NCBI GenBank assembly: GCA_964035575.1
Contig: OZ037863.1
Location: 846,001 to 910,000 of the forward strand
Length of the DNA stretch: 64,000 bases
Origin: Rhynchopus sp. YZ270_cl-10
Taxonomy: Eukaryota > Euglenozoa > Diplonemea > Diplonemida > Diplonemidae
Direction: 5' to 3'
Positions 1 through 10,470 of this stretch are shown one piece after another (within the stretch, counting starts at the first letter, position 1; each line of letters starts with the position of its first letter). The notes beneath the pieces are model-generated. The model was not told the origin of the DNA. It saw only the letters and a program-made list of their open reading frames with translations, and did no database searches. Made by a program: the position numbers and the translations under genes.

Positions 1-1880
1 GCGGATAGTGTGCAGGTACTGGTCGAACACGTCGACCAGATCAAACACGCTCAGGCTGCGGTCCTGTGGAATGAAATAAAATAAACGATAAAGGGAATTG
101 ATTTGGGCCATACCTGGAGTGTTGAGACCAACGAGCTGTTGGCATCCTCGACATCTGCAAGCAGATGCACGCTCTTTACCATGGCGGGTTCCATGAGCTT
201 CGCTGACAGATCAGCGGTCTTTGCTCTAAGGAACCGCACCAGAGGGCGGTACACTGCCGTGATGTTATCCAAACATCTGGCATTCTGGATCCACCGAATC
301 TCATGGGGTTCCAGTACCTTGCGTGGCTTGTCGATTCCAACTCCTTTCTGGAACTTCATCCAGTCCGTCACACGAACGCTGCTGGCGTTGAACCAGGAGT
401 ACAGCTTCGACTCCATGGCGATCACCGCATCCAGGCACGGCACGGCCTTCGTCGCCCCCTTTGGCTTCAGCACAAACTGGTGGCACGTACACCAGAAGTA
501 CTTCGCGTGCAGGTTCATTCTCACGCGTAGCCTCTTCTGCAGCCCCCTCTTTTTCCCAGACATCGACGCTGTCCCATCCAATCCGATAGCAATCATCCTT
601 TTCGGATTTAAACCAAGGTCGCGTACCGCCCCCAAGAGTACCCTCTCATACTCCTCTGATGTGCCGTTGTTCATGGGGAGCAAGGACAGGAAGCACTCGC
701 GAACCTCCCCCTCCTCTACGTCGATGTAGCGAACACAAAGAGCACACTCTGCACACTGGGCGATGTCCTTGCTCTCATCGCACATCAAAGACCACCAGGG
801 AGACTGCTGGATGCACAGTAGCAAGTCCTCCGTCGTAACCATCGACACTGACTCCAGTAATTGGCGAGACTCTGCCGTGCCGAGGTAAGTCGGCGGCTCA
901 GCTAAATGCCGCTGCAAACTGGCGCACCCCTGCTCCTCAGCCACGTAGATCACGTGCTCTTGCAACTCCTCAATGGCGTGCATACGTCGAGCGTTGTAGT
1001 GCACACACTTGATCAGGCTAATGAGCCCTTCCAGGTTCTTCTCCTTCGTGTTTTCACTCGCCATGTCAAGCTGTGCAGCGATGGAGGAGGTGGGCGCGGC
1101 GGGCTTCTTACTGTTAACCAGGAACTTCGCATGCTCACGTTCAGCAGTAACATGATACTCCGCCTTATGATGCGATTTTATTGCATCAAGTGCAGTGTTC
1201 CAGTTGTTCAGTGGTCTTTTGGAAGTGAACGCGTGCTGAACATTTGTAGGCATCGTTCCCTTCTTCTCCTTCACGAAGAACCACTCGCAGTGCTTGCACG
1301 TCATCCCAAGTTCGTCCTTGCAGAGCCACTTGAACTGGCTCTCCCACGATTCCTGGTACGTCCGTACTTTTCGCTTCTTCGCTGCACGATTGGAGCTTGA
1401 CACATCAGACGCAAGACGAGTACGATCACCTGAACCTGTCGCAGAAGCCGCATCTGGGACGTCGGTCGTAGCATCAACATCTATCTGCATGGCGGTAGCA
1501 ACAGGCGCAGTCTCCTCTGTAGTAGCAACAGGCGCAGTCTCCTCTGTAATAGCAACAGGCGCAGTCTCCTCTGTAATAGCAACAGGCGCAGTCTCCGTAG
1601 ATGTGACGGCAACGGAAGGGGGCTGCAACACAAAGTCGCTCACGGAGGCTTTAACACCTGTAGCTGGCACTTCATCTTCATCTTCGTCATCGTCATCGCC
1701 ATCGCCACCGACCTGCATTGCCACGCTGGCGTCAAGTTGTGACATGGCTTCTGTCGCTGATGCAGCCTTCATCTGATCGGCCTTCCTCTTCGCCTGCTGC
1801 AACATGGCCGGCAGTGACCCCTTCTCCCTCTTTCCCAGCCTTGCCAAAGCTTGCATCCGCTTTGTCGGCCGGCCGGACAT
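1..1880 (-). CDS. hAT-superfamily transposase-like protein, C-terminal part outside window
   Basis: Two exons are visible on the minus strand, 1880..114 and 63..1, joined in phase 0 across a 50-nt GT-AG intron (113..64, begins GTATGG, ends CCACAG); the gene continues past the left edge. Seen: the ATG at 1880; an acidic stretch near residues 60-70; tandem 9-residue repeats (about 96-128) encoded by a 27-bp minisatellite; a basic NLS-like KKRKVR near 168; a zinc-finger-like C195/C198...H237/H243 region of the TTF/BED type; then an RNase H-like core with acidic residues in CDESKD (D368) and GLDGTASM (D435), and the CxCH pattern after it. Order and motifs match hAT-type transposases of the ZNF862/KIAA1586 group. 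The last catalytic acid would lie off the window. It is the only minus-strand gene and carries host-like GC. It may be an active transposase or a domesticated derivative; termini cannot be checked here. Confidence 0.75.
1490..1610. repeat. 27-bp coding minisatellite in transposase N-terminus
   Basis: About four near-identical 27-bp units (GTAGCAACAGGCGCAGTCTC... type) encode the repeated ETAPVAITE peptide of the minus-strand transposase gene. The units stay in frame, so copy number can vary without breaking the reading frame. Confidence 0.8.
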
Positions 1881-2244
1881 TATTATTATTATTCTTTTTT
1901 GATTTTTCTGTTAAGTATTGTACATGGGAAAGGGATGTCGATGTACAGGCGATTGTCGAAACTACAAAAAACCCCTGCGGGGCTGAGGCTCCCAAACCCT
2001 TTTTCCTTTTTTTTTTTGTATCGACAATCACCTACTGAGGCAGGAAAAATAAAATTTCCCCCTCCCAAACCCCCCTCCCCCCAAAAAAAACACCCAAAAA
2101 AAAAACCCAAAACCCCCGTCCCTGGACGGGGGTCGGGACGGGGGTCGGTTTTTGGAAAATAATTGACCCCCGTCCGGGACGGGGTGAACGGGGGTGTTCC
2201 GCGGACTCTGCCCGCATCACCAGAACTGACCAGAACTGGCCTCA
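1881..2244. other. Spacer with GC-rich hairpin
   Basis: No gene seen. Holds an inverted pair around GATTGTCGA / TCGACAATC (about 1953 and 2022) and a GC-rich segment at 2115-2190 with three copies of GACCCCCGTCC in both orientations, able to fold on itself. Confidence 0.5.
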
Positions 2245-2705
2245 TGAACAAAGTGACCCCGTCACAGCCAGAACGCGACTCAATTGATCAAACGCCGAAC
2301 GAAAAGGAAACATGCAGCATGGCGAAATAATAAAAGTAGCGTACCGTGCGCCTGCGGCGCAAGCTTGCAACCCACCTTCCCATGACATAGTTTGTCAGTA
2401 AAAATGTGCAATTTTAAGCGCAATTTTTTGAAATGTTGCGTACCGTGGCTTCGCCAGGAGCCTTGATGCTATGACACCGTTTCTTTTTGTACACGTACTG
2501 AGGTTACTGATAATTCGTGTGTCTGGTGCAAATATCAATGAAGTTGAACTCCTCAGTTGGATACCCGAGGAATTCTCTCATTCCGGGTCGGGCTCGACCG
2601 CGCCTTTTTATTTTTTTGGAATCTCAGGGACTGCGCTGGGACGCGTTTTTTGGGCCAGAACTCTAGTTTCTCCGCCGGAGGCCCCCAACTTTCCGTGAAC
2701 TCCCG
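2245..2705. repeat. Degenerate copy of hAT-like dispersed repeat
   Basis: Collinear with 30325..30800 of the intact hAT-type element at 29752..31106: both share GTCACAGCCA, then GCGTACCGTG followed by a CCTGCGGCGCA block, AAAATGTGCAATTTT, a second GCGTACCGTGGCTTCGCCA block and a TTTCTTTTTGTA...ACTGAGG block. Terminal inverted repeats are missing, so this is a fragment. It lies 5' of the hAT transposase gene, but the two need not belong together. Confidence 0.75.
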
Positions 2706-3065
2706 GCGCGCGTAGCGCGCCGGGCTCGGGACGTATTTACCTTTTATGTACAAAATCACGATTCTTCATCAAAAATCGTACCCAATGAAGGAGCGCGGAA
2801 ACACTGGACTTTTCACAAAAAAATAAAGGCCTTCAGATCAGTGCAACCTTCGCTGCAAATAACTAGGGTGCTGAGGGAATTATGACTGTGCACATAAACA
2901 GGACGCATACTCTTTTTTTTCCCCCTCTAAAATCCAGGAAATAAGAGGCAATTTAAGAATAAGCCTGTTTATTTCCCTTGTCATTTTTTTTCCTTGCTTT
3001 CCTTGAGAGGTGAGTTCTGCTACCTTCTTCTTTTATGCTTCTTGCAATCCTTTCCTTTACTACAG
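2706..3065. other. Spacer and probable 5' end of taxilin-like gene
   Basis: A short GC palindrome (GGCGCGCGTAGCGCGCC near 2704) is followed by A/T-rich sequence. A good donor-like AGGTGAGT at 3009-3015 and an acceptor TTTACTACAG ending at 3065 bracket a 56-nt possible intron, but the upstream piece does not keep the frame open, so the first exon of the next gene is unresolved. Confidence 0.4.
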
Positions 3066-4946
3066 GGAGGGGAGCCGTGCTTACGTGAGGCGTACCAGCA
3101 GAACATCCAGCTTGCGAAGAAGATCGAGCGCGAGCTCATACTGATGAAGCGTAGGGGCACGAACCTACAGAAGGAGAAGGAACGGCTGCATCTCGACACG
3201 GCAGAGGTGAAGGGCGCACAGCACCGTGTGCAGCTTAAGTGCAAGGAAGTGCAGCACCACATCAAGGCCCTCAAGGAAGCCTGCGCCACTATGTATGCCC
3301 GCATGTTTTTTTGTACAAAAGGGGAACAATGCGTGAGGCCGTTTGGGTGTGATGTACAACTTCTTCAACTTATTTTTTTTTTTGAAGCGGCGCTCAGTTC
3401 CGCTCCACAAGGCAAAGCTTTGAGAAAGACGGAGCCACTTTTTCAACCCTTTTCAACACCCACAGGGAGACGGAAAAGCTGCAACAACGGAACGAGCTTG
3501 AAAATAAATTCCAGACGGCAATAGACGAGATCTCTTCCAAGCTTGAGGACGGGAACACAGAAAGGTATACCCACACACACACATGGGGCAGCAGCTCCGG
3601 AATGCCAAGACTAGAACCCTTGGCATGATGACGGACCCAGGTGAGTGACGACACCTCCCCTTCAGCGAGTTGGGCATCGCAGGGTCCGCTCAGGACCCCG
3701 TGCCCCCGACGGTAAATGATGAAAACAAACAAATTACTTCTAAAGCGCGCACCACGGATAGACTGCTCCCCACTCATCGGGCCTAGAACCCACCTGCATG
3801 CAGGTCCTTTCGAGGTACATCCCTGGTAAACTGGATGACCGACAGTTGGTCTCTCAGGCAAAACTTATTTCATACTACACTCGGGGGATGGTCGGGGGCA
3901 TCTATCCGGGGCGTTGATTGTGGCTAATCCTTGCAAGTGCGGCCTTGATTTAATTAACACAAAATACCCTAGGTAACTTGGTCTGAAACCACACACACAC
4001 ACCATCCACATTACACACAAGCTACCCAGGGCGACACACAACCACTTCGTCACTGTCACGACCCTGCGGGGTGTCAGCCGTGGCATGATCTCCCCCTTTT
4101 TGGGGCCATATTCTGTGCAAGAATTACCCCTATTCATTAAGCACACACAGCGTCCCAACCCCCTCTCTTTTCACCCATATTTCAACACACATCAACATTA
4201 GACACATTTATGGCAACTCTTTCTTCTTTCTTTCACTTTTACTGTTTTTTTGACGTCCTTTCACATTTCACAGAGAAAACCTTCGCAAAGAGAACGAAGA
4301 TTTGGACATCAAGGTGAAGAGCATTGAGTCCGACTGCAACGCCCGCTTTGATAAGTACCAGGAGCTTCACGACGAGCGCAGCGGGGAGCTGGCAGTGAAG
4401 AAGAAGGTCGAGCTGGAGGTGGAGGCCACGTCGCTGGAGGAGCGTCTGCGTGGGCAGAAGGTGGAGCAGGAGCTGCACACCGTCCTCCGCAGTGTGCTTG
4501 ACCTGACACAACAGATCAAAATGTACAGCGAGCGCATGGTTGAGTTTGAGAGCTCCATTGTGAAGAGCAAGGATGTGTTTGGGACTTTTGGGAAGGAGAT
4601 TGAGAGGATGCGGGAACACACAGAGAGGCTTACTGTGACACGCGACGAAGCCAAAGACGACCTTGCGGCACTCAGCAAACGCATTGTCGACTACAACGAC
4701 GAACGCCAACGTCTCCGCCGCCAGATCGAATCCCAGACACGTGACAACACCAAAACCAAAGAGTCTGCACAAAAGCTCACAGCAAAGCGTGCCCAATGGA
4801 AGCCCTACACCCCCTACGTCCAAGCATGGAAAGACTCGCAACGCGATGAAGACGAGGAAACAGCAGACACAACCCCCTCGAACGGCCCGACACACACCGA
4901 CCCTGCAAAGCAGACGGACGCTGAAGCGGAAAAGTCTGAGGCATAA
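3066..4946 (+). CDS. TXLN: Taxilin-like coiled-coil protein, 5' exon unresolved
   Basis: Three exons read in one frame: 3066..3292, 3466..3564 and 4274..4946 (stop TAA), about 332 residues, with GT-AG introns of 173 and 709 nt (donors GTATGC and GTATAC, acceptors ACAG and CACAG). The product is almost wholly heptad-type coiled coil. The central stretch (LQQRNELENKFQTAIDEI, RENLRKENEDL, then MVEFESSIVKSKDVFGTFGKE) follows the order of the taxilin domain, whose family signature includes a KSNEVFTTFKQEM-like block. Taxilins bind syntaxins and are also linked to basal bodies and flagella. The C-terminal 50 residues are acidic and low complexity. No ATG is in frame at the 5' end; a start exon must lie upstream, or the acceptor at 3065 is a trans-splice site. 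Identification is by eye. Confidence 0.65.
3565..4273 (+). other. Long intron of taxilin-like gene
   Basis: 709 nt, GTATAC donor and TTTCACAG acceptor, far longer than other introns here (50-272 nt). Holds GC-normal, non-repetitive sequence at 3590-4000 with no sustained open frame, then CA-rich sequence. It may contain an inserted element or an alternative exon; nothing recognised. Confidence 0.6.
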
Positions 4947-5162
4947 GAAGATGGTAAAAAACAAATGTAAAAACCTCTCTTCCATCAATTCGATTATGAA
5001 AGATGGATAAAAAAGGGGGCAGTTGATGTGCCCAATGGAACAAAAAAAAAAAAGTTGGAAAAAAAAATCGTCAATGTTCTCGTATCGCTCTTCAGGATAA
5101 GGTCTGGGGTGGTACTACCCCTTTTTTTATAACGACGGTATTTAGTGCAAGAATCCATCTTT

Positions 5163-5250
5163 TGTAGTGGAGTGATTGTCGATACAAAAAAGTGAAGACT
5201 GTCTTATGTGGCGGCTACACTAATCCAACAAATTATTGATTGAAAAAAAT
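5163..5250 (+). repeat. A-tailed micro-module copy preceded by GATTGTCGATACAAAAA
   Basis: GTGATTGTCGATACAAAAAA is followed at 5192 by GTGAAGACTG...GGCTACACTAATCCAACAAATT and an A-rich tail, the same plan as the copies near 18.5, 21.4, 32.4, 45.3 and 53.2 kb. Confidence 0.65.
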
Positions 5251-5966
5251 AAAGGAAAAAAACAAAAACAAAAAACACCTCATTCCCTGGGTCTTGTGTG
5301 AGGTTTATGGGAGGGGAAAATGTCGTGCACTAAAAAAAGTAAAACAAAAAAGCAAAAAGCAAAAAAAAGAGAGCTAAATGGTGCTTTCAGAAATCGGTCA
5401 ACGACCTGTCAGTGACCTGTCAATATCGGCCCTTACTGGAGCACTGCTAATGATTCTTTTCTTCAAAAAAATAAAAAAATAAAAAATAAACAAATGCATT
5501 GCCCAAGGCAATGTGTAGGTTCCCCGCATTCCCCTGACCGCTCCCTTAAAATATTTCTAGAGTTATTTCCCATTCTTTTCCCCCCCCCACCTCCCGCGAT
5601 ATGATAGAGCAAAAAGCAACAACATTGATTCAAACACCCCCCCGCGATGCTATTCTTTTTGGAAAATAAACAAGACAAAAAAATAAAACCAAAATATTGC
5701 ATTACAGCCTTCACCGAAGACCCAAATATGCAGAACAATTTTTCTCTGTTTTTCTCTCTCTTTTATTCCATTTATGTCCTGAAACGAAAGAAATAGACTA
5801 AAATAAAAAACGCAATGCAAAAAAATAATACCCTTTTTAAAAAACTGTGTGCATTCACGCAAAGAAAGGAACGCATTTTTTTGTTATCTCCATTTTGGCC
5901 TGCATCTGTGGAGGTTTGATTTGCACCAAAAAAAAAAGCTTCAATTTTGTTTTGTTTTTAAGATAG

Positions 5967-6086
5967 ATTGGGTGATCTACGATCGTCTCCGTGAGACACG
6001 TAACAGGCTGTGAGAGTGTGTGAGAGTCTGTGAGAGCTTACTGAGAGCTAGTGAAAAAATCTCTCCCCGTTCATAGATCACCCAAT
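5967..6086. repeat. 120-bp inverted-repeat element
   Basis: ATTGGGTGATCTA at 5967..5979 and its exact complement TAGATCACCCAAT at 6074..6086 bracket a GTGAGAG-repeat-rich interior. Could be a small palindromic MITE or a structured RNA gene. Confidence 0.55.
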
Positions 6087-6650
6087 AGATGCAAATGAAT
6101 GCGGATGAACAGCATTTCTTAGGGGCTTCGAGAACCGCCATGGGTCAAAAAAAAAAAAAATAATCAGGTGGTTTATTCTCAATGAGCTTTTCTATAGTAT
6201 ACGTACTATGAGTGTTATAACGTTATCAATAATGTCATAGCACCCTATCAGTGTACTCTGCAAAAAAAAGCCTGATTTTCTTATCCCTCCAAAAGCCCCT
6301 TTTTACCAACTCCCTTAAAAAAAAGCTAAAAACAAAAACCCCCCTTTTAAAATCCTCCCCCCAACCACCGAAGAAAACGTGGCTGAGAAAGCCAAAAAAA
6401 AAATCTGACAAATAATTAAAATAGCTCCTCTCTCATTGCTCTTTTCCACCCCCTCTCCATTTCTCCCCATCTCTCTCTCTCTCTCTCTCTCCCTCACTCC
6501 CCTCAAATCTTTCTCGTAAGGGGCGCAGATTTTGCTTTGCTGCCGGATTTTTTCTTTTCTTTCAAAGACCTCGAGGAGCGGAAGATATCAGAACTCCGGG
6601 GGGAAAAACGAACAAAAAGTTCTTCGTGAACTTTTTTTTTTTTGTGGAAA

Positions 6651-6780
6651 GTGGAGACCAATACACCGACCAAGACAAACAGTACCCCAACAATTTGTCA
6701 ATAAAAAGTGGAGATTTGCACAAACTGTGGCAACACAACCGAGGACACTACACTACTCCAACAATTTGTCAAAAGAAAAA
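6651..6780 (+). repeat. Two A-tailed micro-modules in tandem, next to a start codon
   Basis: Module 1 (6651..6707) runs from GTGGAGACCA to CAACAATTTGTCAATAAAAA; module 2 (6708..6780) from GTGGAGATTTGCAC through CTACACTACTCCAACAATTT to an A-rich tail. The tail ends 22 bp before the ATG of the next gene, so the array probably forms its 5' leader or promoter region. Confidence 0.75.
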
Positions 6781-6801
6781 CCACCAGCGAACCCTCGAGG
6801 A

Positions 6802-8244
6802 ATGCAAAAAAAAATTGTTAAAACCGCCTTCCGTGCACCTCCGGCAGTAATACAAGAGTTGCGGGCAGCATTACGGGATGGGGACAGAACAGCAATGACC
6901 GCCCTTCTGTCTCATATCTCGCGTAGATTTGCCTCTTTTAGTGACCAACGATCTCATGCACTGATGCTTCGCGCAGGGCGCAACCTTCTTGCACACCCAA
7001 CGCAGAACGGAGCCCGCGTCGCTCACGAACTGCAGGACCGCATGCTACGATCTCTCTTACGAACAGGGTTTTCAGGAGATGCCAGCATTTTGGGACAACA
7101 CATCCACACCGTTTACGAGCTTCATCGTCTTCAGGGGGCGAACCACCACCCGATGGACGCAGTCCGCCTTCTCAATGAAAAGCTCTGTCGGTATACCCCC
7201 TCGGCGCTGCGACGCTCCCTGCATTCTGCGGACATTGCTGCGTACTGCCAGCTTTGTCTGTCCACAGGGATTCATGGAAGTATACGACGTGTTGAAAAGA
7301 TTCTCACCTCATCTAATACACCCCTCTCTAACTTCAGCATTTCAGAAATTGCAGTTGTAACCAGAGCATTGGGCTTAGAATCATGCTTAACCCCTGCATT
7401 TGACGCACTATTAATACAATATTTTGTCCCTCTTTGTAAGGCAAAGTGTACAATGTCAATACGAGATGCAGGGGACATATTCAAAGGGCTAGCATTAGGA
7501 ACGCAGAGAGGAAGGAATAGCGGAGCGGCAACCCTTTTAGCGGGGTACTTAAATGCAAATACGGAAATGCTCGGAAAATCTTTTGAGACCGCAGACCGGC
7601 AAGACCTTCCTACGCTGATGGCCTATCTGAGTGTCCTGTCCCTTCCTTCAGGGGCGGTTTCGAGGATTCTACCCTGGACAGAATTGATGGTTTTGAATCA
7701 ATCCGAAAAATTTGCGGTCGCAGAAATATCAATAATATTGAAGGCGTTCTCTCGAATCCGACATTCTTGCAAACCTGGGTTGGTTTCTTCTATCGCAAAA
7801 CGGCTGTTATCAGAGGGGACAGCGAGAGATATTGTCATGAGTTTGCCTGCATTCAACCATCTGTCAGGCGAAGCATTAAGAGTGATGTTGGTACAATTGG
7901 GTGGTAGGCTTGCGGAGGGGTGGGGTGAGGAGGTCGAAGTAGCGCATGTGGCTGTGGCTGTGCAGTGCTTTGCGAGACACCGGGTCGCCCCGCCGGCGTT
8001 GATAGAACGCATTGAGACGGAGGTGCTGTGCAGCAACGTTGTGTGGGACGCAAAGGACATCACAATAGTGGCGGCAGCCTTCGCAGCACTGCACATCCGC
8101 AGTCCCGCGGTGGACGGCATGTTGTCGACAGAGGATAAAGCAAGGGAGCTATTCCTGGAGACGTGCACCTCAGTTAATTCAGGTCCCCTACTCTCGAAGA
8201 CGATGAGGCGGGCTGAGGACTTTGAGTTCAATCAGATTCGGTGA
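6802..8244 (+). CDS. Alpha-helical-repeat protein, mitochondrial type, function unknown
   Basis: 480 residues from the first in-frame ATG at 6802; the frame is open further up but only through repeat DNA. The N-terminus (MQKKIVKTAFRAPPAV...) is basic and free of early acids, consistent with a mitochondrial presequence. The rest is predicted by eye as repeated helix pairs of about 35-40 residues without a clear PPR consensus, resembling FASTK/RAP-type or kinetoplastid mitochondrial RNA-binding helical proteins; no RAP domain is seen. The stop TGA (8242-8244) lies inside a donor-like CGGTGAGA; splicing to the acceptor CCCCTAG (ends 8346) would instead give a C-terminus Arg-Glu-Trp. Only 236 bp separate its stop from the PRORP ATG on the same strand. 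Confidence 0.6.
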   Translation: MQKKIVKTAFRAPPAVIQELRAALRDGDRTAMTALLSHISRRFASFSDQRSHALMLRAGRNLLAHPTQNGARVAHELQDRMLRSLLRTGFSGDASILGQHIHTVYELHRLQGANHHPMDAVRLLNEKLCRYTPSALRRSLHSADIAAYCQLCLSTGIHGSIRRVEKILTSSNTPLSNFSISEIAVVTRALGLESCLTPAFDALLIQYFVPLCKAKCTMSIRDAGDIFKGLALGTQRGRNSGAATLLAGYLNANTEMLGKSFETADRQDLPTLMAYLSVLSLPSGAVSRILPWTELMVLNQSEKFAVAEISIILKAFSRIRHSCKPGLVSSIAKRLLSEGTARDIVMSLPAFNHLSGEALRVMLVQLGGRLAEGWGEEVEVAHVAVAVQCFARHRVAPPALIERIETEVLCSNVVWDAKDITIVAAAFAALHIRSPAVDGMLSTEDKARELFLETCTSVNSGPLLSKTMRRAEDFEFNQIR

Positions 8245-8480
8245 GAAAAGAGGGGGGTGGGAGGGGCGTATTAGATCTTGAATTCATTCTCAGGAATATC
8301 TCAATAGATTTTCATCGTGTTTTTCTCTTTTTTTCCCCCCCCCTAGCGAATGGTAACATAATAGATGTGAAGCTAGGTTCCCACTCCCCCACCCCCTCCA
8401 CCCATTTCACAGGCAACACATTTTTTGGGAACCCCCTCTCCTCTTCTCCCCGCCTCCCCCTCCTCTCCCTCTCTCCCACA

Positions 8481-10307
8481 ATGCCTCCACGAGAACGCCC
8501 CGAGAACATCACACCCCCTGATGCAAAGCGTAAGAAGGTTGGGAAGGCCAAGCACGCCTTGAGTGTTGAGTCGCGAGAGGAGGCCGCACAGAACAAGCTG
8601 CTCATTGCCGCACTACGCCAGGGCGACTGCAATGAAATGCTCCGTATCTTCCAGGCCTGGAAGGCGGACACAACGATACCCCTTAAGGAGCAGGTCGTGG
8701 GCATGGTCCTCAGTGGCGTCGAGAAGCACTGCACCGACCTGACCAACAGATGGGACGACGTGCTTGACCTCTATGCCACCTTAACCACCCGATGCAATCT
8801 CGATGCACCAAAGGAGAACCACACCTCCCTCATGATCAGACTTTGCGCTACAGCTGGAAAAACTCAAGAGGCCATGGCATTCTTAAAGCAATTAGATAAA
8901 ACCGCCGCAGTTTCCCCACAAAAGGTAACAAAAAGCCGGGAACGGTCTGGACCAAGAATGCGATCGGTGATGCCGATTTTGAATGCATGCAGCAGGGTCG
9001 GGGATTATGAGACAGCGGAGAAGGTCTTCCTTGCGGAGATTGCTCCGATGCATGGAAAAGGACCGATGACGGAGATGGAGAGTGTGCAATGGCAGGATTG
9101 TGCGTTTGCTAGACTAGGCGCTGTGGCTGCGAATTCTACTCTTACAGTGGAAGAAAAACGCTTGAAATCTTCAGAAATTATGACAGCCCTTTTCGATATT
9201 GTTCCTTCCCTGAAGGTCTTCGGGCAGGCCAACGCCGCTGGTGCCACTTATGAGCGTGCAGCGAAGAAAGATATTCTTAACCACCTCGGATCTATCGGGT
9301 ATACCCCTATCGATTCTGTGGAGATCTCGTCGGAAGGGGTGTGCAGTGTGACGGGGGTTTCGCTGCGTGCGCGGACGCTTTCGAGGAATGATCTTGAAGA
9401 GCTGAAGAGTCTGATTGAGTTGTTGTGTCTTGAAACCGCAACAGAAAAGCAACGCAGCGAATGGGCGGAGTTCCGGGTCTGGCTGCAACGTGCTGTGGAG
9501 CGGAAAGCGGTGTTCCGTCATATCATAGATGGAGCGAACGTCGGCCACGCCCTGCAGAACAACGCCGACGGATGCTTCTCTCATCAACAAATCGATGCTG
9601 TCGCAACCGCCTCCTCCGACCCCCTCATTGTCATCCGTGAACACTGGCTTCGCCCCACCACGAACCTCATAATCTACAAAACAAAGGCAAAGAAACCTTC
9701 CCTTCGCCAAATCCAACGCGAAAACCACCAAGATTTCGACCCAGAAGCTACTCTACGCAACCGTGACAACAGCATTGAGGCACAGCTTCTTGCGCAACAG
9801 CAAGAAATGGAATGTGAAGCGGAAGAAGAAGGAGAAGAAGAAGAAGAAACCCCTGTTGAAAGATGTGACCGCCCACCCACCGCAGCGGAGCAATACCGGA
9901 AGAAATGGGAGTCCGAAGGCTGTCTTTTGGTCGCACCCCACCGGGTCTGCGACGACTGGGTAGCTATGTACATTGCATGCGAAATGATGCTTTTGGGTGT
10001 CCCCGATGTGCAGCTCGTCACAAATGATATTTTCCGCGATCACTACTGGCGTATGCACCAGCACGAAGCGCTTCCTGTATGGATTGAACGGAATCTCACC
10101 AAGTTTGTCCTCTCGATGACCCCGCAGCCGAAGGACGTCTTCACACCAAACTATTCCAAAGATGAACCGCGTCCCCAATACCGTTCCGCACGGCTTGTAC
10201 CCCCTAAGCCCTTTTCAGTGAAAGGGCAGGTTTCGGATGACGGAAAGATATGGCACATCCCGTTTGAAACTGAACCAATTACGTGGGCAGCATGTAGGTT
10301 GGAATAG
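8481..10307 (+). CDS. PRORP: Protein-only RNase P (PRORP)
   Basis: 608 residues from ATG 8481 (upstream frame is pyrimidine-rich leader). PRORPs remove 5' leaders from pre-tRNA with a PPR-like domain and an NYN nuclease. Seen: helical PPR-like region about 35-270; the central zinc-site strand with C288; the NYN domain with IIDGANVG (D350), CDDW (D491, D492) and TNDIFRDH (D516, D520), matching the metal-binding aspartates of plant PRORPs; and the closing zinc motif W591-H592...W602...C605. Odd points: the second Cys of the usual CxxC is Thr291 (CSVT), and a 60-70 residue acidic insert (about 410-470, poly-Glu) splits the nuclease domain. A basic KRKKVGK near residue 17 suggests a nuclear location, with no mitochondrial presequence. 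Co-directional with its neighbours. The call is firm on motif order; catalytic competence is inferred. Confidence 0.92.
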   Translation: MPPRERPENITPPDAKRKKVGKAKHALSVESREEAAQNKLLIAALRQGDCNEMLRIFQAWKADTTIPLKEQVVGMVLSGVEKHCTDLTNRWDDVLDLYATLTTRCNLDAPKENHTSLMIRLCATAGKTQEAMAFLKQLDKTAAVSPQKVTKSRERSGPRMRSVMPILNACSRVGDYETAEKVFLAEIAPMHGKGPMTEMESVQWQDCAFARLGAVAANSTLTVEEKRLKSSEIMTALFDIVPSLKVFGQANAAGATYERAAKKDILNHLGSIGYTPIDSVEISSEGVCSVTGVSLRARTLSRNDLEELKSLIELLCLETATEKQRSEWAEFRVWLQRAVERKAVFRHIIDGANVGHALQNNADGCFSHQQIDAVATASSDPLIVIREHWLRPTTNLIIYKTKAKKPSLRQIQRENHQDFDPEATLRNRDNSIEAQLLAQQQEMECEAEEEGEEEEETPVERCDRPPTAAEQYRKKWESEGCLLVAPHRVCDDWVAMYIACEMMLLGVPDVQLVTNDIFRDHYWRMHQHEALPVWIERNLTKFVLSMTPQPKDVFTPNYSKDEPRPQYRSARLVPPKPFSVKGQVSDDGKIWHIPFETEPITWAACRLE

Positions 10308-10470
10308 GGGGAAATGTGGGGGAAAAGGGGGGAGGGAGGGCAATATTATAGAGTCTGATATAGGTTACTGTGTAATCAAGTCCGTAATGTGGAAATTCTT
10401 GGGTTGTGTGTGGATAACCCTGAGTAGGTTTGTGTGAGAAATCATGCTTTATGAGGGTTTCTAGTATGGG

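Larger units (their letters stand above)
4947..6530. other. A/T-rich spacer
   Basis: About 1.6 kb of A- and T-tracts without a supportable gene. Holds an A-tailed module (5192..5250), an inverted-repeat element (5967..6086) and a CT microsatellite at about 6470-6492. Confidence 0.6.

Noticed and set aside
301-1776. Plus-strand open frames across the transposase gene
   Set aside because: They lie antisense to a continuous coding frame with recognisable motifs and have no family resemblance of their own.
3590-4000. SINE in the long taxilin intron
   Set aside because: GC-normal and exon-like in places, but no A or B box, tail or second copy in the window could be found.
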